From: Doris montereyensis
Taxonomy: Eukaryota > Mollusca > Gastropoda > Nudibranchia > Dorididae
Assembly (NCBI GenBank): GCA_037039925.1
Contig: JAXRKP010000798.1
Coordinates: 40,001-104,000 of the forward strand
DNA: 64,000 nucleotides
Reading direction: 5' to 3'
Below, piece after piece: positions 13,701-24,835 of this stretch (the first letter of the stretch is position 1; every line of letters starts with the position of its first letter). The position numbers and the translations under genes were made by a program. A model generated the notes under the pieces. That model was given only the letters and a program-made list of their open reading frames with translations. It did no database searches and was not told the origin of the DNA.

Positions 13701-14351
13701 CTCCTTGGAAATAAATCAAGTGTAAGATTTTGAGAACCATTGAAAAGGACAATAACTGACAAGTTTCCACACATTTTGTTGATATTTCTCATTGATGACT
13801 TATTGATATACTCATTCCATTTTTAATTGAAATTAGATGGTGTAGAGTTTTGGAAGGTAATCATAGCTAATACTTCTGAAATGTTGGAACATATGTAGGT
13901 AGTCATGTCTTTCAGGTTTATGTTTTCTGTGGAATTGGTGTAAGTAAAGCAGGATTCATATTCTTGGTAGTATTAAATTAATGCTATCTGTTCTCGATAA
14001 GTTTTATTGCTTCCTTTCCTCCCACCCCCTCTCTCTCTCTCTCGCTTGTAGCTATCTACATCAAAACATCAGCATGCGGTTTTTGACGTGTGAGCCCAAT
14101 CTTGCAGGAATGTCAGATTACGTTGATGAAGCTGATGCCTTTTCACCAACCCCATCACTTGGCTGCTATCAGAGTATACAAGGTCTGGGAGGGCCTTGCC
14201 GTCGCATCTGGTGTTCTTCAATGCACTTCACAGAGAAATTAGCCCTTGGCTTACTCAAAGTGGTTACAAGCTGTGTGAAAAGATTTTCCATTCTCATGTG
14301 CCTGAAGGAGGGTTGGTTCACATGTTTTTGTTAGTTGTAGATAAGGACTGA
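4745..14351 (+). CDS. PIGB: PIGB: GPI mannosyltransferase 3 (GT22 family), split gene with four frame breaks
   Basis: PIGB adds the third mannose to the GPI-anchor precursor in the ER lumen, using dolichol-phosphate-mannose. Exons: 4745-4905, 5325-5442, 8757-8873, 9194-9302, about 10080-10237, 10728-10985, 12158-12544, 13411-13625, 14052-14351, all with GT-AG junctions in matching phase. Family landmarks appear in order: [65 protein letters not shown]-like [12 protein letters not shown], the GT22 signature [18 protein letters not shown] and [10 protein letters not shown]. About 600 residues are encoded without the doubtful 1244-1430 exon; human PIGB has 554. The excess is a charged Glu/Lys-rich insert in the 12.2-13.4 kb exons. 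Four one-base losses break the frame: CCC at 9283-9285, TTT at about 10098-10100, A8 at 12457-12464 and TTTT at 14140-14143. Reading through each recovers family sequence, ending [18 protein letters not shown]. Identity is certain; intactness is not. Confidence 0.93.
5665..5944 (+). mobile_element. tRNA-headed SINE, family A, copy 1
   Basis: It aligns by eye with 36333-36600 and, inverted, with 61440-61665. Shared blocks are GAGGTCCCGGGTTTGAATCC (B-box-like), CTTGGGAAAGACACGTAACA, CAGGTGCAAATGGGTAC, GGAGTAAAAACCTG and ACAGAAACTGGGCTAAGCTC. The head is decayed in this copy. It lies in a PIGB intron. Confidence 0.75.
5945..6556 (+). mobile_element. TIR-bearing nonautonomous element, copy 1
   Basis: It begins GTAGGTAGTCCAAAC and ends with the inverse, GTTTGGACTACCTAC, which indicates terminal inverted repeats. 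Its interior is clearly homologous, in reverse orientation, to 39386-40391. Shared words include GGACAAT, CCAAAACACCAAATTTAA, and a CTCACTAGATCTAGTAAG-like block near 6328. No transposase is visible. The superfamily is unassigned. Confidence 0.65.
6557..7984. other. PIGB intron, no recognisable feature
   Basis: AT-rich intronic sequence. Short open frames are present but show no codon bias or motif. I see nothing I can name. Confidence 0.4.
7985..8270 (+). pseudogene. Mariner-like transposase C-terminal scrap
   Basis: Across shifted frames around 8022-8100 the translation reads [12 protein letters not shown] then LWGYLKDRV. This is the (S/P)PDL..LD.FLWGYLK block of mariner-type DDE transposases that carries the third acidic residue region. 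The flanking sequence is degraded. It lies in a PIGB intron. Confidence 0.6.
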
Positions 14352-16133
14352 AATCTCTTGTTGATTTCCTTCATTTGGGAGTCATTAAGAAATTGTTTTC
14401 ACTTATTCCTGCATAACGAATTTTAACTATTTTGCATTGATATTGTGTGCTATTCATGCAAAAACTGCTAACATTGAGCTTTTGCTACCTTGTAGTTGGC
14501 GGCAGGTGCAAATAAGCTTAGTTTTCATCCATAATATTTAAGTCCATGCATAATCATCACAACAGTGGCATGGTGTGTAAGGTCAGCATGTTGATTTATA
14601 TTTGGGAAAGAAAGGGTTAAAAGCTTGTCCTTGACAGTCCTCATGGGTTTTCTTTTTAGAAATGTAAAACGGTTTTCATGGCCTAAATAAATACTATTCT
14701 CACAGAAGATTTAATTATTTATACCAAGACCATGAACAGGTTTTATTAGTTATCCCTGAATGATACAGCTTTAGTTATATTACTTAAAACAATGATTGGA
14801 TTTTAAAACAAACCTTCCAGCTATGAGATTCTCCAGATAACTAAAATTATGGCAAAATAGTGGAGGAAAATAAGAAAGAGACATACTGTGTAACTATATG
14901 ATAGTTAATAAGTAAACATAATACTAAATACTCAGCAGTTACGATATAAAAAATGTCTACCTTTCTAGTATATCATGTATTCAGGTAACAAAACAGGTGC
15001 TTGAGGCAATTCACAGCAATGTTGCTGTATAGAGGTAGAGCATGTATAACAGAAAAGATGCTACAAATTACATAGACCAATGAAAGTAAATGACTAAGTA
15101 TAACAAAGATAGAGGGTCTTCCCTTCCGTGTTTCACAAAAGGCTATTCTGCATATACTGCTTTTTGTTGTAGTGGTTTCTTGATTACTCGCATCCCAGCC
15201 AACTTATCATTACCCACAGAGGATAAAAGGGGACAGATTCAAGAAAATGAATAGCTCTGTGGGTCTTTAAGTAATCATCACAAAATTTACAGAACATTTC
15301 TTTTTACCAGAGAAAGGGAAGTGACATTGAGAATGTCAAAGTGGCTACGGTTGTGAGGACTTGTATTGGAGTTTTCAGTTTGATTGTGCATGTCATACAT
15401 GTTTTACACACAATTTACATTTACGATATTTTGACAATTGATTGAGAACTCCATTCTAAGACATTTGAAAAATCACCCCAAATAAATAAAAGATTAAAGT
15501 CCACAGTCGCCATGTGTAGTGGGAGAAAAAGAAAACTAACATAAAAGCAACTTAGATAGATTTGTGAATCTCTACAAAAAATTATCATATATTTGTAAAT
15601 CTAGATAATATCACATGAGTATCAAGATGAAATTTATCAATGGATACTTGACTGATTTTGAAACAAACTAAACTCACTTATGAAACACACTACACAGACA
15701 ATTACAAAACTTTCCACATAATTTAGTCTTGTCTTTCCCTGGTGTCATGAGACACAAAATCTCAATAACCAGATTGTATAATTTTGAAACCCTTAAATTT
15801 AAAGTTGACTTTGAAATAAAACATCCAAGACTTAAAATGATTAGAATCAGGACACTACAAGGGATTATTGTTAGAAAGAAGAATTTTACTTTTTCTCTTT
15901 CGTTTTTAGCCCATCTACTATCCAGACATTATTTAAGTCCTTGGCTGGACACATTAATTGTGTTAGTATTGCAAATTAATGCCCGTATCAACCATATTAT
16001 GTATGAAAGTTGTTAATGATATTCATTACTTGCAATATATACATTATGTATCGATTCCAGGTTTGTTAAGTTGAAAATCATTCTTAGATTATTTTTTCTT
16101 CTGTTGTTAATGTCTATTTATAACTCCTGTTAA
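14352..16133. other. 3' flank of PIGB and intergenic DNA
   Basis: This stretch has no supported gene. It is AT-rich with scattered short frames only. Part may be PIGB 3' UTR. Confidence 0.4.
14686..14691 (+). terminator. Candidate PIGB polyadenylation signal
   Basis: This is an AATAAA hexamer 335 bases after the PIGB stop, in AT-rich sequence. It is plausible by position only. AATAAA is common by chance at this composition. Confidence 0.25.
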
Positions 16134-16593
16134 TATAGTCGGGCTTCCTTATTCCAAATTTGGTTATACCAAATTCCCGTATATTCCAAATTGTTAAAAA
16201 AAAAAAAAAACCCAGATTTTTTGGTATATATTTGAACCAGCTGATCTAAATGGCGACCAGCTTAATCCAATTTTTTTCTCGGTCTATGGAAAAGAACCTG
16301 TCATAAAAGCAAAGCAAAACTTCACAATAGTACCACACAAAGGCCCCTGGATAATTTTAATTAAGGTAAACAAATAGATATTGCACCAGTCAAAACAAAT
16401 CGTAGATTACTTTCATTATATAAGCTTGTATAATGTAAAATGCAGAGGGCAGTGTTTGCATTCAATTTACATATTTAACTCCCAAACCTATGACTAGATT
16501 AAAATAAGGCGTTTTAAGTTAATCTTAATTCCTGGTCAATCCAATTTTGTTGCCTGTTCCTGCACGATTTGGATTGAACAGGGTTTGACTGTA
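16134..16593. mobile_element. Pogo/Tigger-like MITE
   Basis: It starts TATAGTCGGGC and ends GGGTTTGACTGTA, whose complement is TACAGTCAAACCC. This matches the termini of the element at 32610-33108 and TA target-site use in Tc1/mariner/pogo. It has no coding capacity. A poly-A run lies near 16197-16212. Confidence 0.6.
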
Positions 16594-17844
16594 CTTATCT
16601 CGAGACAGACATCTTGTCATGGGCTGCTAATTCAAGTGATATTTTATACGATTTTTAAAATATTTTATTGTCAATTCAACTCATGTGTGTAAGTCATTGT
16701 TTCTTTCCATCTTTGGATTGCATTTTTTATTTTTTCGAATATTGTTTGTATTTTTAAAAAAATCAGTTTTTGCTGTTGCCTTTTTTCCCCCAATTCCGTC
16801 CGATTTACTGCATTTTTTCTTTTTAATTTTAAGCCATATTCCGTCTCATTCTGATATCCATAAGTTTTCATTTTCACATCTGTTTTAAAAGCTTACCATC
16901 GAATAACATCTCTCAGCATTCAGTTTTCATTACTCGTCAATAACCATACCGTTTAATAATGTCGTAAGCCAATTTATTTAATTTTAAGGCTGTCTCACTG
17001 TTCTATTTTGTACTAATTTGTAATTTACAGTTTATTGTGCAGATGTCCTCACCCTTATTTGAGCTGTTTGCAAAATTAGTTTGTAAAATGTTATCAAATT
17101 AAAATCAAAACCAAAGAAATAATCCCCCTCTCCTCCCTCCCTTCCTCTGAAGAGAAACCCCAAGATCACCTTGGACTTTGGTTGTAGATGTAGATAAAAT
17201 CAAATTAAATCAAAATCATATCAAACTGAAAGAAACAAACAAAACAGAATGTAATCTGGTCAGAAGAAAATTATTATCCTACCGAGAGTTAGTCAAGCAG
17301 TTGTGTTGTAAAGAGTAACGAGTCAGTACTACCAAAGATCATAAGGTACCCAAGCGTGATTAAAAAGAACATGGAAGTGCACTACTGTAACATCAATAAT
17401 CTGTTATAGTTTTAGTGTTAATCAGAGATGTTTCTTACTTCTATTTTTCTTTTGCATCACAATGCCATTCTGTAATCTTCACAGCATCTTATTCCTATTT
17501 GACTCAAAACCTTGAAATTATTTTTCTACCCGTAAGCTATAAGGTTAGCTGCATAACTTACGTTCAAACATATTGACGTTTGAAATATTGATTTATTTTA
17601 TATTGCTTTCTGCAGTTGTGAGCTCTATTATCTATGCAAAATTAACAATATATATATATGTACATTCCATTCTCATCTTTCTTACTATTTCCTTCTTTTT
17701 TTCCCCTTTTTTTTTAACATCCTGTTTTAGTTTTTTGGAAGGAGATTTATCGTAAGTTTTAAAAAATTTTCAGAGGGAGAAGCCATGAAGAGTAATGAGG
17801 AGGGGTATTCATGAATGCGTAATAATAAATTGTTGACCTATGTA
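16594..17844. other. Intergenic DNA without recognisable feature
   Basis: AT-rich sequence with low-complexity T-rich and A-rich patches. I see no exon or element boundary. Confidence 0.4.
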
Positions 17845-17905
17845 TAGGTCAGGTTGTCCCATTTCAGCCCATCCAGCATCAGCATGCCCAACTCGGTCCG
17901 ATTTA
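17845..17905 (+). repeat. Left arm of a long-range inverted repeat
   Basis: The block CCCATTTCAGCCCATCC followed by CCCAACTCGGTCCGAT recurs in inverse orientation at about 24757-24835 with a few substitutions. It could be a terminal inverted repeat of the transposon complex between the two arms. The arms begin CAGG, but no matching 8-bp target duplication is visible. Confidence 0.5.
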
Positions 17906-18205
17906 TTCACACCAATAGTTAAGGAGAATGTTTTTTGCAGGAGTAGCTGTGCTTTGGTTTTACTCCGTGCCGAACCACTATCGCCACTGTCCTGATTGAA
18001 TACAAGCTTGATTTTATTATCATAGCCAAATTCTAGATGTATTGTAACTCTAGGAACAAAATTTCAAACTTAGCCAAAGATGTGTTTTAAAATTGAGCAT
18101 AAGAAATCATGGGAGAGGATCTAAGTCAAATTGGAAATGAGAAATAGAAACTAACAGAAACCCTTGTGATAGAAAGCAATTAACTACACTGTAATAATTT
18201 ATACA

Positions 18206-18545
18206 AAATACTAAAATTTGAACCAAGAAACTAAAAGAATAATGGAAGAAACAAGAACATTTTTAATCAAACCTTGAAATTAAATTAAACAGAAAATCAT
18301 AGATGTGAAAATTCATAGAATACTTAATTTGAACCAAGAAACTAAAAGAATAATGGAAGAAACAAGAACATTTTTAATCAAACCTTGAAATTAAATTAAA
18401 CAGAAAATCATAGATGTGAAAATTCATAGAATACTTAAATTGAACCAAGAAACTAAAAGAACAATAGAAGAATCAAGAAAACTTTTAATCAAACGTTAAA
18501 ATTAAGTTAAAACAGAAAATCATAGATTTAAAAATTAATAAAAGT
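18206..18545. repeat. Three tandem copies of a 111-bp unit
   Basis: The word GAACCAAGAAACTAAAAGAA recurs at 18220, 18331 and (with one difference) near 18442, exactly 111 bases apart each time. The first two units are almost identical; the third is more diverged. Confidence 0.85.
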
Positions 18546-18883
18546 CGATAGTCTGTCTTTTATGAATGTTGAAGCCATAAACAATATTGAAAATTCAGTT
18601 TACATGACAAAAATTTAAACTTTGCACGTTAAAGTTAAAGATAGAGTATAAGGAGTAGTGGCGGAGATTTTTCAAGCTCAATGTGATGGTTGAGGACAGA
18701 ATATAAATTTATGGAATGTTGCTCTGTATTTGACTTGCATGAAGCTGTTTATCCATTTAGTCCACAATTTCGGCTATCATACCTTTTTCTGGGTGGTGCT
18801 TTGAGTCAACGATTTTCCCTTTTCTCCATCATCTAATGTTGGTACCCTAGGTCCCTTTTGAGAGAGCAGGGCTCACTCGGTAA

Positions 18884-19610
18884 TCAGCTATTTCCCCAAT
18901 CTGGGGGCCTAGCTGTTGTGATGTGGTACATGCGGTGACGAGGTCTCCAGAGGATGTTTGCCTCCAAATGACTGCCTGTAGATGTTGCCGTAGTAAGATT
19001 ACATTGAGCGATTATTTGCTGTCGGCGATTGCGCTGATGGGTTTGGTCTGGAGACATCAGTATTTGAGTTGTTAGCCGTATGAGCCACTTTCTTACTGGT
19101 CTTACCATCATCATACCTTCATCCATATTTGGACGAGCAACCTTTTTCATCTCATTCTCCTCCTCCTCCTCCTTGGCATCTTCCACTTCCACATCCAAAG
19201 CGCGTGTGACAGGAAGACCCCCAACTTTCCTTGTCAGTTGCACTAATCACTAATGACAACATTTCCTCCACAGGTGTAGCGAGGCTTGGATGGCTGAAGA
19301 ACAGCTGGAATGGTGTCACAGGCTTGGTAGCTTTGTTGACCATGTTATTATACTGGCAATAAAACTTTCTCAGATGTTTATACCAAGCTCTTTTAAAGTA
19401 CTCTACCACCGTCTAATTGAAGTGCTCCACGCTGCCTTAGCTCTGGGGGACGGCATGGGCGCCCGTTGATCTTCTTCACTTTAAACTCTGCGATCATTTC
19501 TGACAACTAGATTGTGGAACTCCTTACCGTTGTCAGTTTGGATGATGCGTGGTGGCCTGTAAAGGTAGATGAAGATTGCAGTGTCTTGAGCTTTTTTGTA
19601 CGACTGACCT
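18884..19610 (-). pseudogene. Retroviral-type integrase core (rve) remnant
   Basis: Reading leftward from about 19600 the frame gives YRPPRIIQTDNGKEFHNLVV, which is the second catalytic-Asp motif (QTDNGKEF) of rve-type integrases. After shifts and a stop comes GSVEHFN.TV, the position of the catalytic Glu (usually GKVERFNRT), then VEYFKRAWYKHLRKFYCQYN and TKPVTPFQLFF, the usual downstream helices. The segment 18884-19243 continues open with an acidic EEEEENE stretch and ends near a PPDWG motif. The first Asp of the triad was not located. Such integrases occur in LTR elements, Ginger elements and domesticated genes; no LTRs or RT are visible, so the class is open. It is clearly broken. Confidence 0.6.
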
Positions 19611-19959
19611 TTCCAAAAGCGAAGTGAGAGTAACAATTGACAATGTTACAGATGTAATTGTAACCACCTATACCTGTTTTTGACTTACCTGTCTGACAAG
19701 GGAATGGTGTCTGGGGGTGATGTTAGATTTAAAACGTCTGTCTCTTGCTGTGAGGCTTGCGAGGCCTCTCCTGCTGCTGGACAGAAAGTGCTCTTGATCT
19801 TTGGGTGTGCTTTCAATGCTTGTCTGTCTGACAGTTTTTTCTCTAATGACCGTTGCACTGACTTTAGTTTGAATCTGCTGATGCTTGATAACGTCTAAAT
19901 GTTGTTTGAACTTACCAGATGATGTTCTTGCAGTTGCAGCTTTCTCTAAATGTGTGTCA

Positions 19960-21960
19960 TTTGGTGGATGAAAAATGTCCATCCTTTTAAAGCAGGAAAT
20001 GGAGGAAGAGTTTTTTTTAGCTTTGAGGGCATATTTGATTGAATGGCTGAAAATGGGGAAGCTTCCATGTTGGCAGATTTTGTTTCCATTATGTCTTTCA
20101 TGAGTGAGAAAGAACTCTCCACTTGTGGCCCATGAAAGATGGTGAGACATGCCTTAATAAGTCTTTACGGAGTTGGAAAGTATTTTTGATTAGCCCACCA
20201 TTCATCAGTCAGTGTTCTCTTTTGAAGAAAGTTTTTTCTTTCACAGTAAAACTCTTCACTTCTACTGACACCTCTTCCTGCTCTTCAAAACTTAGATAGT
20301 GGTAAAACTTCTCATAGCGCAGTAGTAAGCACGCAGTAGTGATCATTTTGTAACCACAGAATTGTTATGAGCAGTTGGGTCCAGAGCGGAAAGGTTTTGT
20401 ATAATGGAAATGTTATGGGGAAATGCCTTGAGCAAATGCTTTGCACTGCAGTCAAACGGTAGAGGTTTTTTTATTCAGTTTAATTAAAAAGTTTCCTTTC
20501 TCTTTCTGAGAACAAGATTTAATAATTGTTTTTATTTCCTTGCCTACATAGCAATCTGTTAAATCAAGATGATTTTCCATGTCTAAATCATTTGTCAGCC
20601 TTTATACTTTATGAAGCATGTCAAGAATGTTTTTGGTCATAGATAGCTAGTGATCATGCAGGTGGTGAATGAGAGGTTCCTGGAACTGAAATTTCAACAC
20701 ATAGTTCTTCATGATGGGTAATACTGATGCATAAAAATTCAGAACCATTCTGGTCTTCTAACTGTCACAAGTAAACAGTCTCCCCATGATTCTTTCTCTC
20801 TTTGAATCTTTTGTCATTGTGTTTGCTTTTTCTCAGCAGGTTTAGAATGTTGTACACTCTCATCTCAGCCTTATGGTTGACTAAAGTGATGTTGATAATT
20901 TTAGTCATTGCTTGTTTGGTTGTCATGTCAGTTACTGTTGCAGAATAAAACAATCTAAACACACAAACGAAGTGATGAAAGAGAAATATCATACGAAGAT
21001 GACCATCGATGAGGAATGAAGTGGTCTGGGACTGAACTTGATTCAAAAAGGAACACAGTTCTGACATTAAGGACTTAGGACCATTTGAAGTCTGTGTGAA
21101 GATCAATGAAGACATGAGTCCCCATCAATGTTCGGTAGATGTGGTGGCATGTTCACGCAATCTGGTTTCAAAATTTGTCTTTGACCCTCTCATGACAAAA
21201 TGTGAATCCAACAAACATGAGTGCCAATTTACCCATGGAATGATGTTAATAAAAATCATAAGATAATAATAATATCTCATAGATTTACAAGGTATGGACG
21301 CTTTACAAAGGTCGATTTACTACATAACACTATAGAAATAAAATAAATATAGTATGCACATTGTGTTGCCATCATGAGCATGTTTAAAATACATTACGTA
21401 TCATGATCATTCTAAAATAAGCAAAATTAAAAGTAATGTTGCTGTCAATATGCTCTTTCACAATCTCGAATTTGCTTAAAAAATCACACTGCACAAAGTG
21501 CACAGAGGCAAACTGTTGAACAACTCTTTTGCTGTACTGCACTAAAATAACTGACAAGGACAGAAATTCCTTTACGATTGTTATTGGATGTTGTGGCTTC
21601 ATCAACGTTCATGGAAAATGGTTCTTGTTTTAGATTTTCCACTAAACTTTGTTTGAAGAAGTCACTCACACCATACTTATAAGCTGCAGAATACCTGTTG
21701 AGCCAGCGCCTTTGAATTCGACACAGATTCACCAATCAATGCCACCAACTGAGGTGCCAGGCTAAATGAAAAATTGTGTTCAGCCATAAATTACACAATC
21801 ATGGCCTCCATGTTGGTCTTCCTATCACACAATGGGATCATTCGTTTTGGTTCAGTGGGTTAGGGAAAATCACTCTGGAAGTTCAACAACATGGTACAAA
21901 TAAATAATCCCATGTTTTCTGGGTTATGTTGTGGTGAATTTGACTTAAGTCGATCAAGAC
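19960..21960 (-). pseudogene. Decayed hAT-like transposase
   Basis: On the minus strand, with many shifts and stops, pieces appear in order. First comes FMAEHNFSFSLAPQLVALIG (about 21790-21690), then VSDFFKQSLVENLKQEPFSM followed by NVDEATTSNNN and VLVSYFS (21660-21540). VYNILNLLRK follows (about 20850), then LLRYEKFYHYLSFEEQEEVS (about 20320-20260). The C-terminal HGPQVESSFSLMKDIM…NMEASPFSAIQ comes last (about 20130-20030). The final block resembles the conserved VERxFS..M dimerisation region of hAT-type transposases, and NVDEAT may mark the first catalytic Asp. No BED finger is visible upstream. A second fragment of the same family lies at 31635-32275. Family assignment comes from motif memory, not a search. 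Confidence 0.55.
21235..21320 (-). repeat. Possible LINE 3' tail
   Basis: An AATAATAATAATA run followed by a CTTTACAAAG word resembles the L2/CR1-type 3' tails at 31205-31330 and 61150-61235. It is short and weak. Confidence 0.3.
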
Positions 21961-22567
21961 TACCAGAACTCCAGCAAAAGTTTTTGACTTGACGTCATGG
22001 CAACCAAAGTCTTAACTCTTTGAGCCTGTGAGTCTATTCCATTTCCATGTTTTGCCACAGGGTCATAGAAAGCTATGGTCTAGGAATGGGGGTACCTTTT
22101 TCTTTTAGCTATATTTTCCTTCATATGAGCTACAACTACAAAGTGTAGCATATCAATGATCAAATCAACCATAATTGAATGGACCTTTTGACTAACAACT
22201 TGGTGTATTTTGAAAAATGCTATGGTGATAAGAAGATAAGTGTTATGCAATACAAAAACTAATGATTTCTTGAATTGTTGTGTATTTACATACCTTGCCA
22301 TAAAAAATAGTAAATCCTTATCCAGAAGCTTGTGATATGGTTATTTCAGCTCATCAGATATTAGTCTTCAATCAGGTAAAGTACCAGTTTCAAGGAGTAA
22401 GCCATTTTTGAATTATAATCCAATAATGAAGTCACATGACATTGAAAAAAACAAGGAAAAATTAATTTTTCAATTCAATTTAAACAGCTATATATACATA
22501 CACTTTTTTTTAAACACTATTCACATTCTGTTAGCCTAATTGATTAACGAAATGCTAAGAAGCAATC

Positions 22568-24376
22568 TTATGGGTGGATATGTTGCTGATTGGGATATCC
22601 ACTACAAAACAAAGTGGGTCCTTTTGCGACACTCAGAGCAGTGAGCGCACCGACGATTTGCTGCAACCCACATGACAAAATGTTGCTTGTCTTTGGTTTT
22701 AGCCAAGATGTTGATTGGCTCTGCGTGTAAGGTTGGTTGAACATTTGGGGGCACAGCATGGAGAACTGCAGGATTTGTTGTCAGGTGTTCAAAGAGCTGA
22801 TCCTTGAATCGCCGCAATCCCTTAGCTTTTGTCCCGGCAGGTCTTGTGAAATTGTACATTATGTACGCGTTTGATTGAGCAATCTCAAATTACCATTTGA
22901 TGGTTTTCCTTTCAAACATGCCATAATATTTGACACGCTGGTCACTGAGATCGCAACCATTCATACACATTTGTACTCGTGAATGACTGCCGGCTTGTTC
23001 ACAAGGCCTGATCTCGTCTGGACCCTGCTGTTCTCCACTTTAGCCCTGGTTGAGACAGCCAAGCATGGTTTTTGGCCTTCTTGTCCCACTTTGTAATTGG
23101 ACTCGTTGAGAAAGTATTTTTTCTCTCGATGACTCAATCTCAAAGTTCACTTCCAATGGAAACCCCCGCCTGTTGGACTGGAATGTCCCAGTGTTATACT
23201 GGTGGCGATGCAACAAGAATTCCACGAGATTTCTCGTAGAGTAATAACGGTCAGCGAATATGTGATGACCCTTGCTGAGTAGGGTTTGAACACTTTGATA
23301 GGGGACTCGCCTTTAAGGTCACTTTCGGGATCAGTCAGTTTCAGTGCCGAAATACCCAAGAAGGTTATACATGTAACCAGTTGTACTGTCACACAAACCA
23401 AACATTTTTATGTGGAATTTTTTCGGCTTGCTTGAGTTGTACTACCTATATTTCAAGCGTCCTTTCCAGCCCACTACCATTTCATCTATTGACACATTCT
23501 GGAAAGGATAAAATGCTGATTGGAAGTTTGTAACAAGAGCAGTCATAAATGGCTGAATCTTTTCGACGCTGGCAGTTTCTGTGTCGGCACAGTGCAGCAT
23601 TGTGAAGTGCATGGCTTCGAATCTCTTGGCCTGATGATACCAGGGTGTATGCTGGTACTTGGGTGTGATAGCCCAGTAATCCCTGTATCGTGGTGTTTCC
23701 AATATTCCCATCGAAATGAGCAGGGAAAAGTAGACCATTATGTCAGTCCGGTCGGCATCTGTCCGACTACCGTAAACTGAGCGTTTCCTTGCCGATGTAT
23801 TCACGGTGACTTTATACTTTGCATATCGATTTATGCTTCTAATTAGTTCATCAATAATGTCGTCTGTGTAGAGAGCAAAGACATGATCTAAAGCTGAACT
23901 TTCCTTTTTAGTGCTGCTTGCACACCACATCCATTTGGAGAATTGAAACTAAAGTTGTTTTCAGTCTCTCTATCCACTACTTCCCATCTATCTGTTGGTG
24001 GAGGCAGTCGTACAACAGATCTAGACCTATTAGTTGTTCCCCTAGGTCTTCCTCTTCTTCCATGTGTATTTGCTAGTCCTGATGTAGAAGTAGAAGGTCC
24101 ATTGATGGGAGATCTAGATCTAGACCTTACAGATCTAACTCTAATGGAGTCACTGCCGTCAGGACGAGAATCTGTAGATCTACATCTAGATCGAATTCGG
24201 TTTTCACTACATTCTCCTACAGTTGAACTGTCCGAATCGGATTCATTTGAAGGAATTAATTCTTCATCACTGTTATTATCACTAACATCACTGTCAGAGT
24301 TATTTGAGAGCAAATTGATAACTTCTTGGCGGGTGTAACGTCTTGAGCGTGAGGTAGCCATGGCTTTGTCAGCCAA
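22568..24376 (-). pseudogene. piggyBac transposase, frame-broken
   Basis: The ATG at 24376 opens a Ser/Asp/Glu-rich N-terminus (SNNSDSDVSDNNSDEEL) and an RSRSRS stretch. One frame break at an A5 run (about 23905) leads into 23442-23930, which contains DHVFALYTDDIIDELI and the first catalytic Asp motif SIDEMVVGWKGRLKYR. An in-frame TAG follows (probably from CAG), then further breaks. The second Asp lies in HHIFADRYYSTRNLVEF (about 23270) and the third in NGCDLSDQRVKYYGMF (about 22950). The C-terminal cysteine-rich domain survives partly as RCAHCSECRKRTHFV (about 22640). All three DDD positions are visible across frames. The TAG and multiple shifts argue for decay, although one shift is of the homopolymer type also seen in the host genes. 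Confidence 0.85.
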
Positions 24377-24610
24377 GCAAGGCTATATTCAATCAAAATC
24401 CGCGCTACTCTTTGTTTACATCATAATTTCCCCCAATATAGAGATCCCTCTAGGGCCTAATGCTTCAAAAGGAAAGCATAAATCCTTGTAGAAGATCGTA
24501 TTGAAGAAATTTTACATTTTTATTAGTTAAGTACTGTTGTAGACACATAAATAATAGCATAGGTCTACCGGCCTCCGTGTGTGGCCACTTTTCCATTTTG
24601 TCAATACCAT

Positions 24611-24629
24611 CGGCCGCAGTGTGCGGCCG
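24611..24629. repeat. GC-rich subterminal hairpin of the piggyBac element
   Basis: CGGCCGCA, a three-base spacer GTG, then TGCGGCCG: a perfect 8-bp stem in otherwise AT-rich DNA, about 16 bases inside the right terminus. The left end shows no counterpart. Confidence 0.8.
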
Positions 24630-24756
24630 CTCGGGCTCAGAGAGTTAACTCGATAATTTATGACAAGAGGTTCAAAAGGAAATTAGCCTAGGTCTAGCAC
24701 TGTGCGTTTAATACTCCTATGCACCAGCATACATTGTCTTAGGCTAATCTTATATT

Positions 24757-24835
24757 TCCACCGATTGGACCGAGTTGGGAGTATTGGTGATGGATGGGCC
24801 GAGATGGGTGGCCGGCCTGAGACACGCGTCCTATA
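24757..24835 (-). repeat. Right arm of the long-range inverted repeat
   Basis: Read on the minus strand it gives CCCATCTCGGCCCATCC and CCCAACTCGGTCCAAT, pairing with 17845-17905 at roughly four of five positions over about 45 bases. Confidence 0.5.

Larger units (their letters stand above)
22012..24648 (-). mobile_element. piggyBac-type DNA transposon
   Basis: TTAA occurs at both ends (22012-22015 and 24645-24648). Inside each end the termini are inverted copies: CTCTTTGAGCCTG on the left and CTCTCTGAGCCCG on the right. The element is about 2.64 kb, the usual size of an autonomous piggyBac, and holds one minus-strand transposase gene. It is nested between the inverted-repeat arms at 17.85 and 24.8 kb, next to the hAT-like remnant. 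Confidence 0.85.

Noticed and set aside
23943..24338. 131-codon plus-strand frame
   Set aside because: It is antisense to the piggyBac transposase N-terminus.
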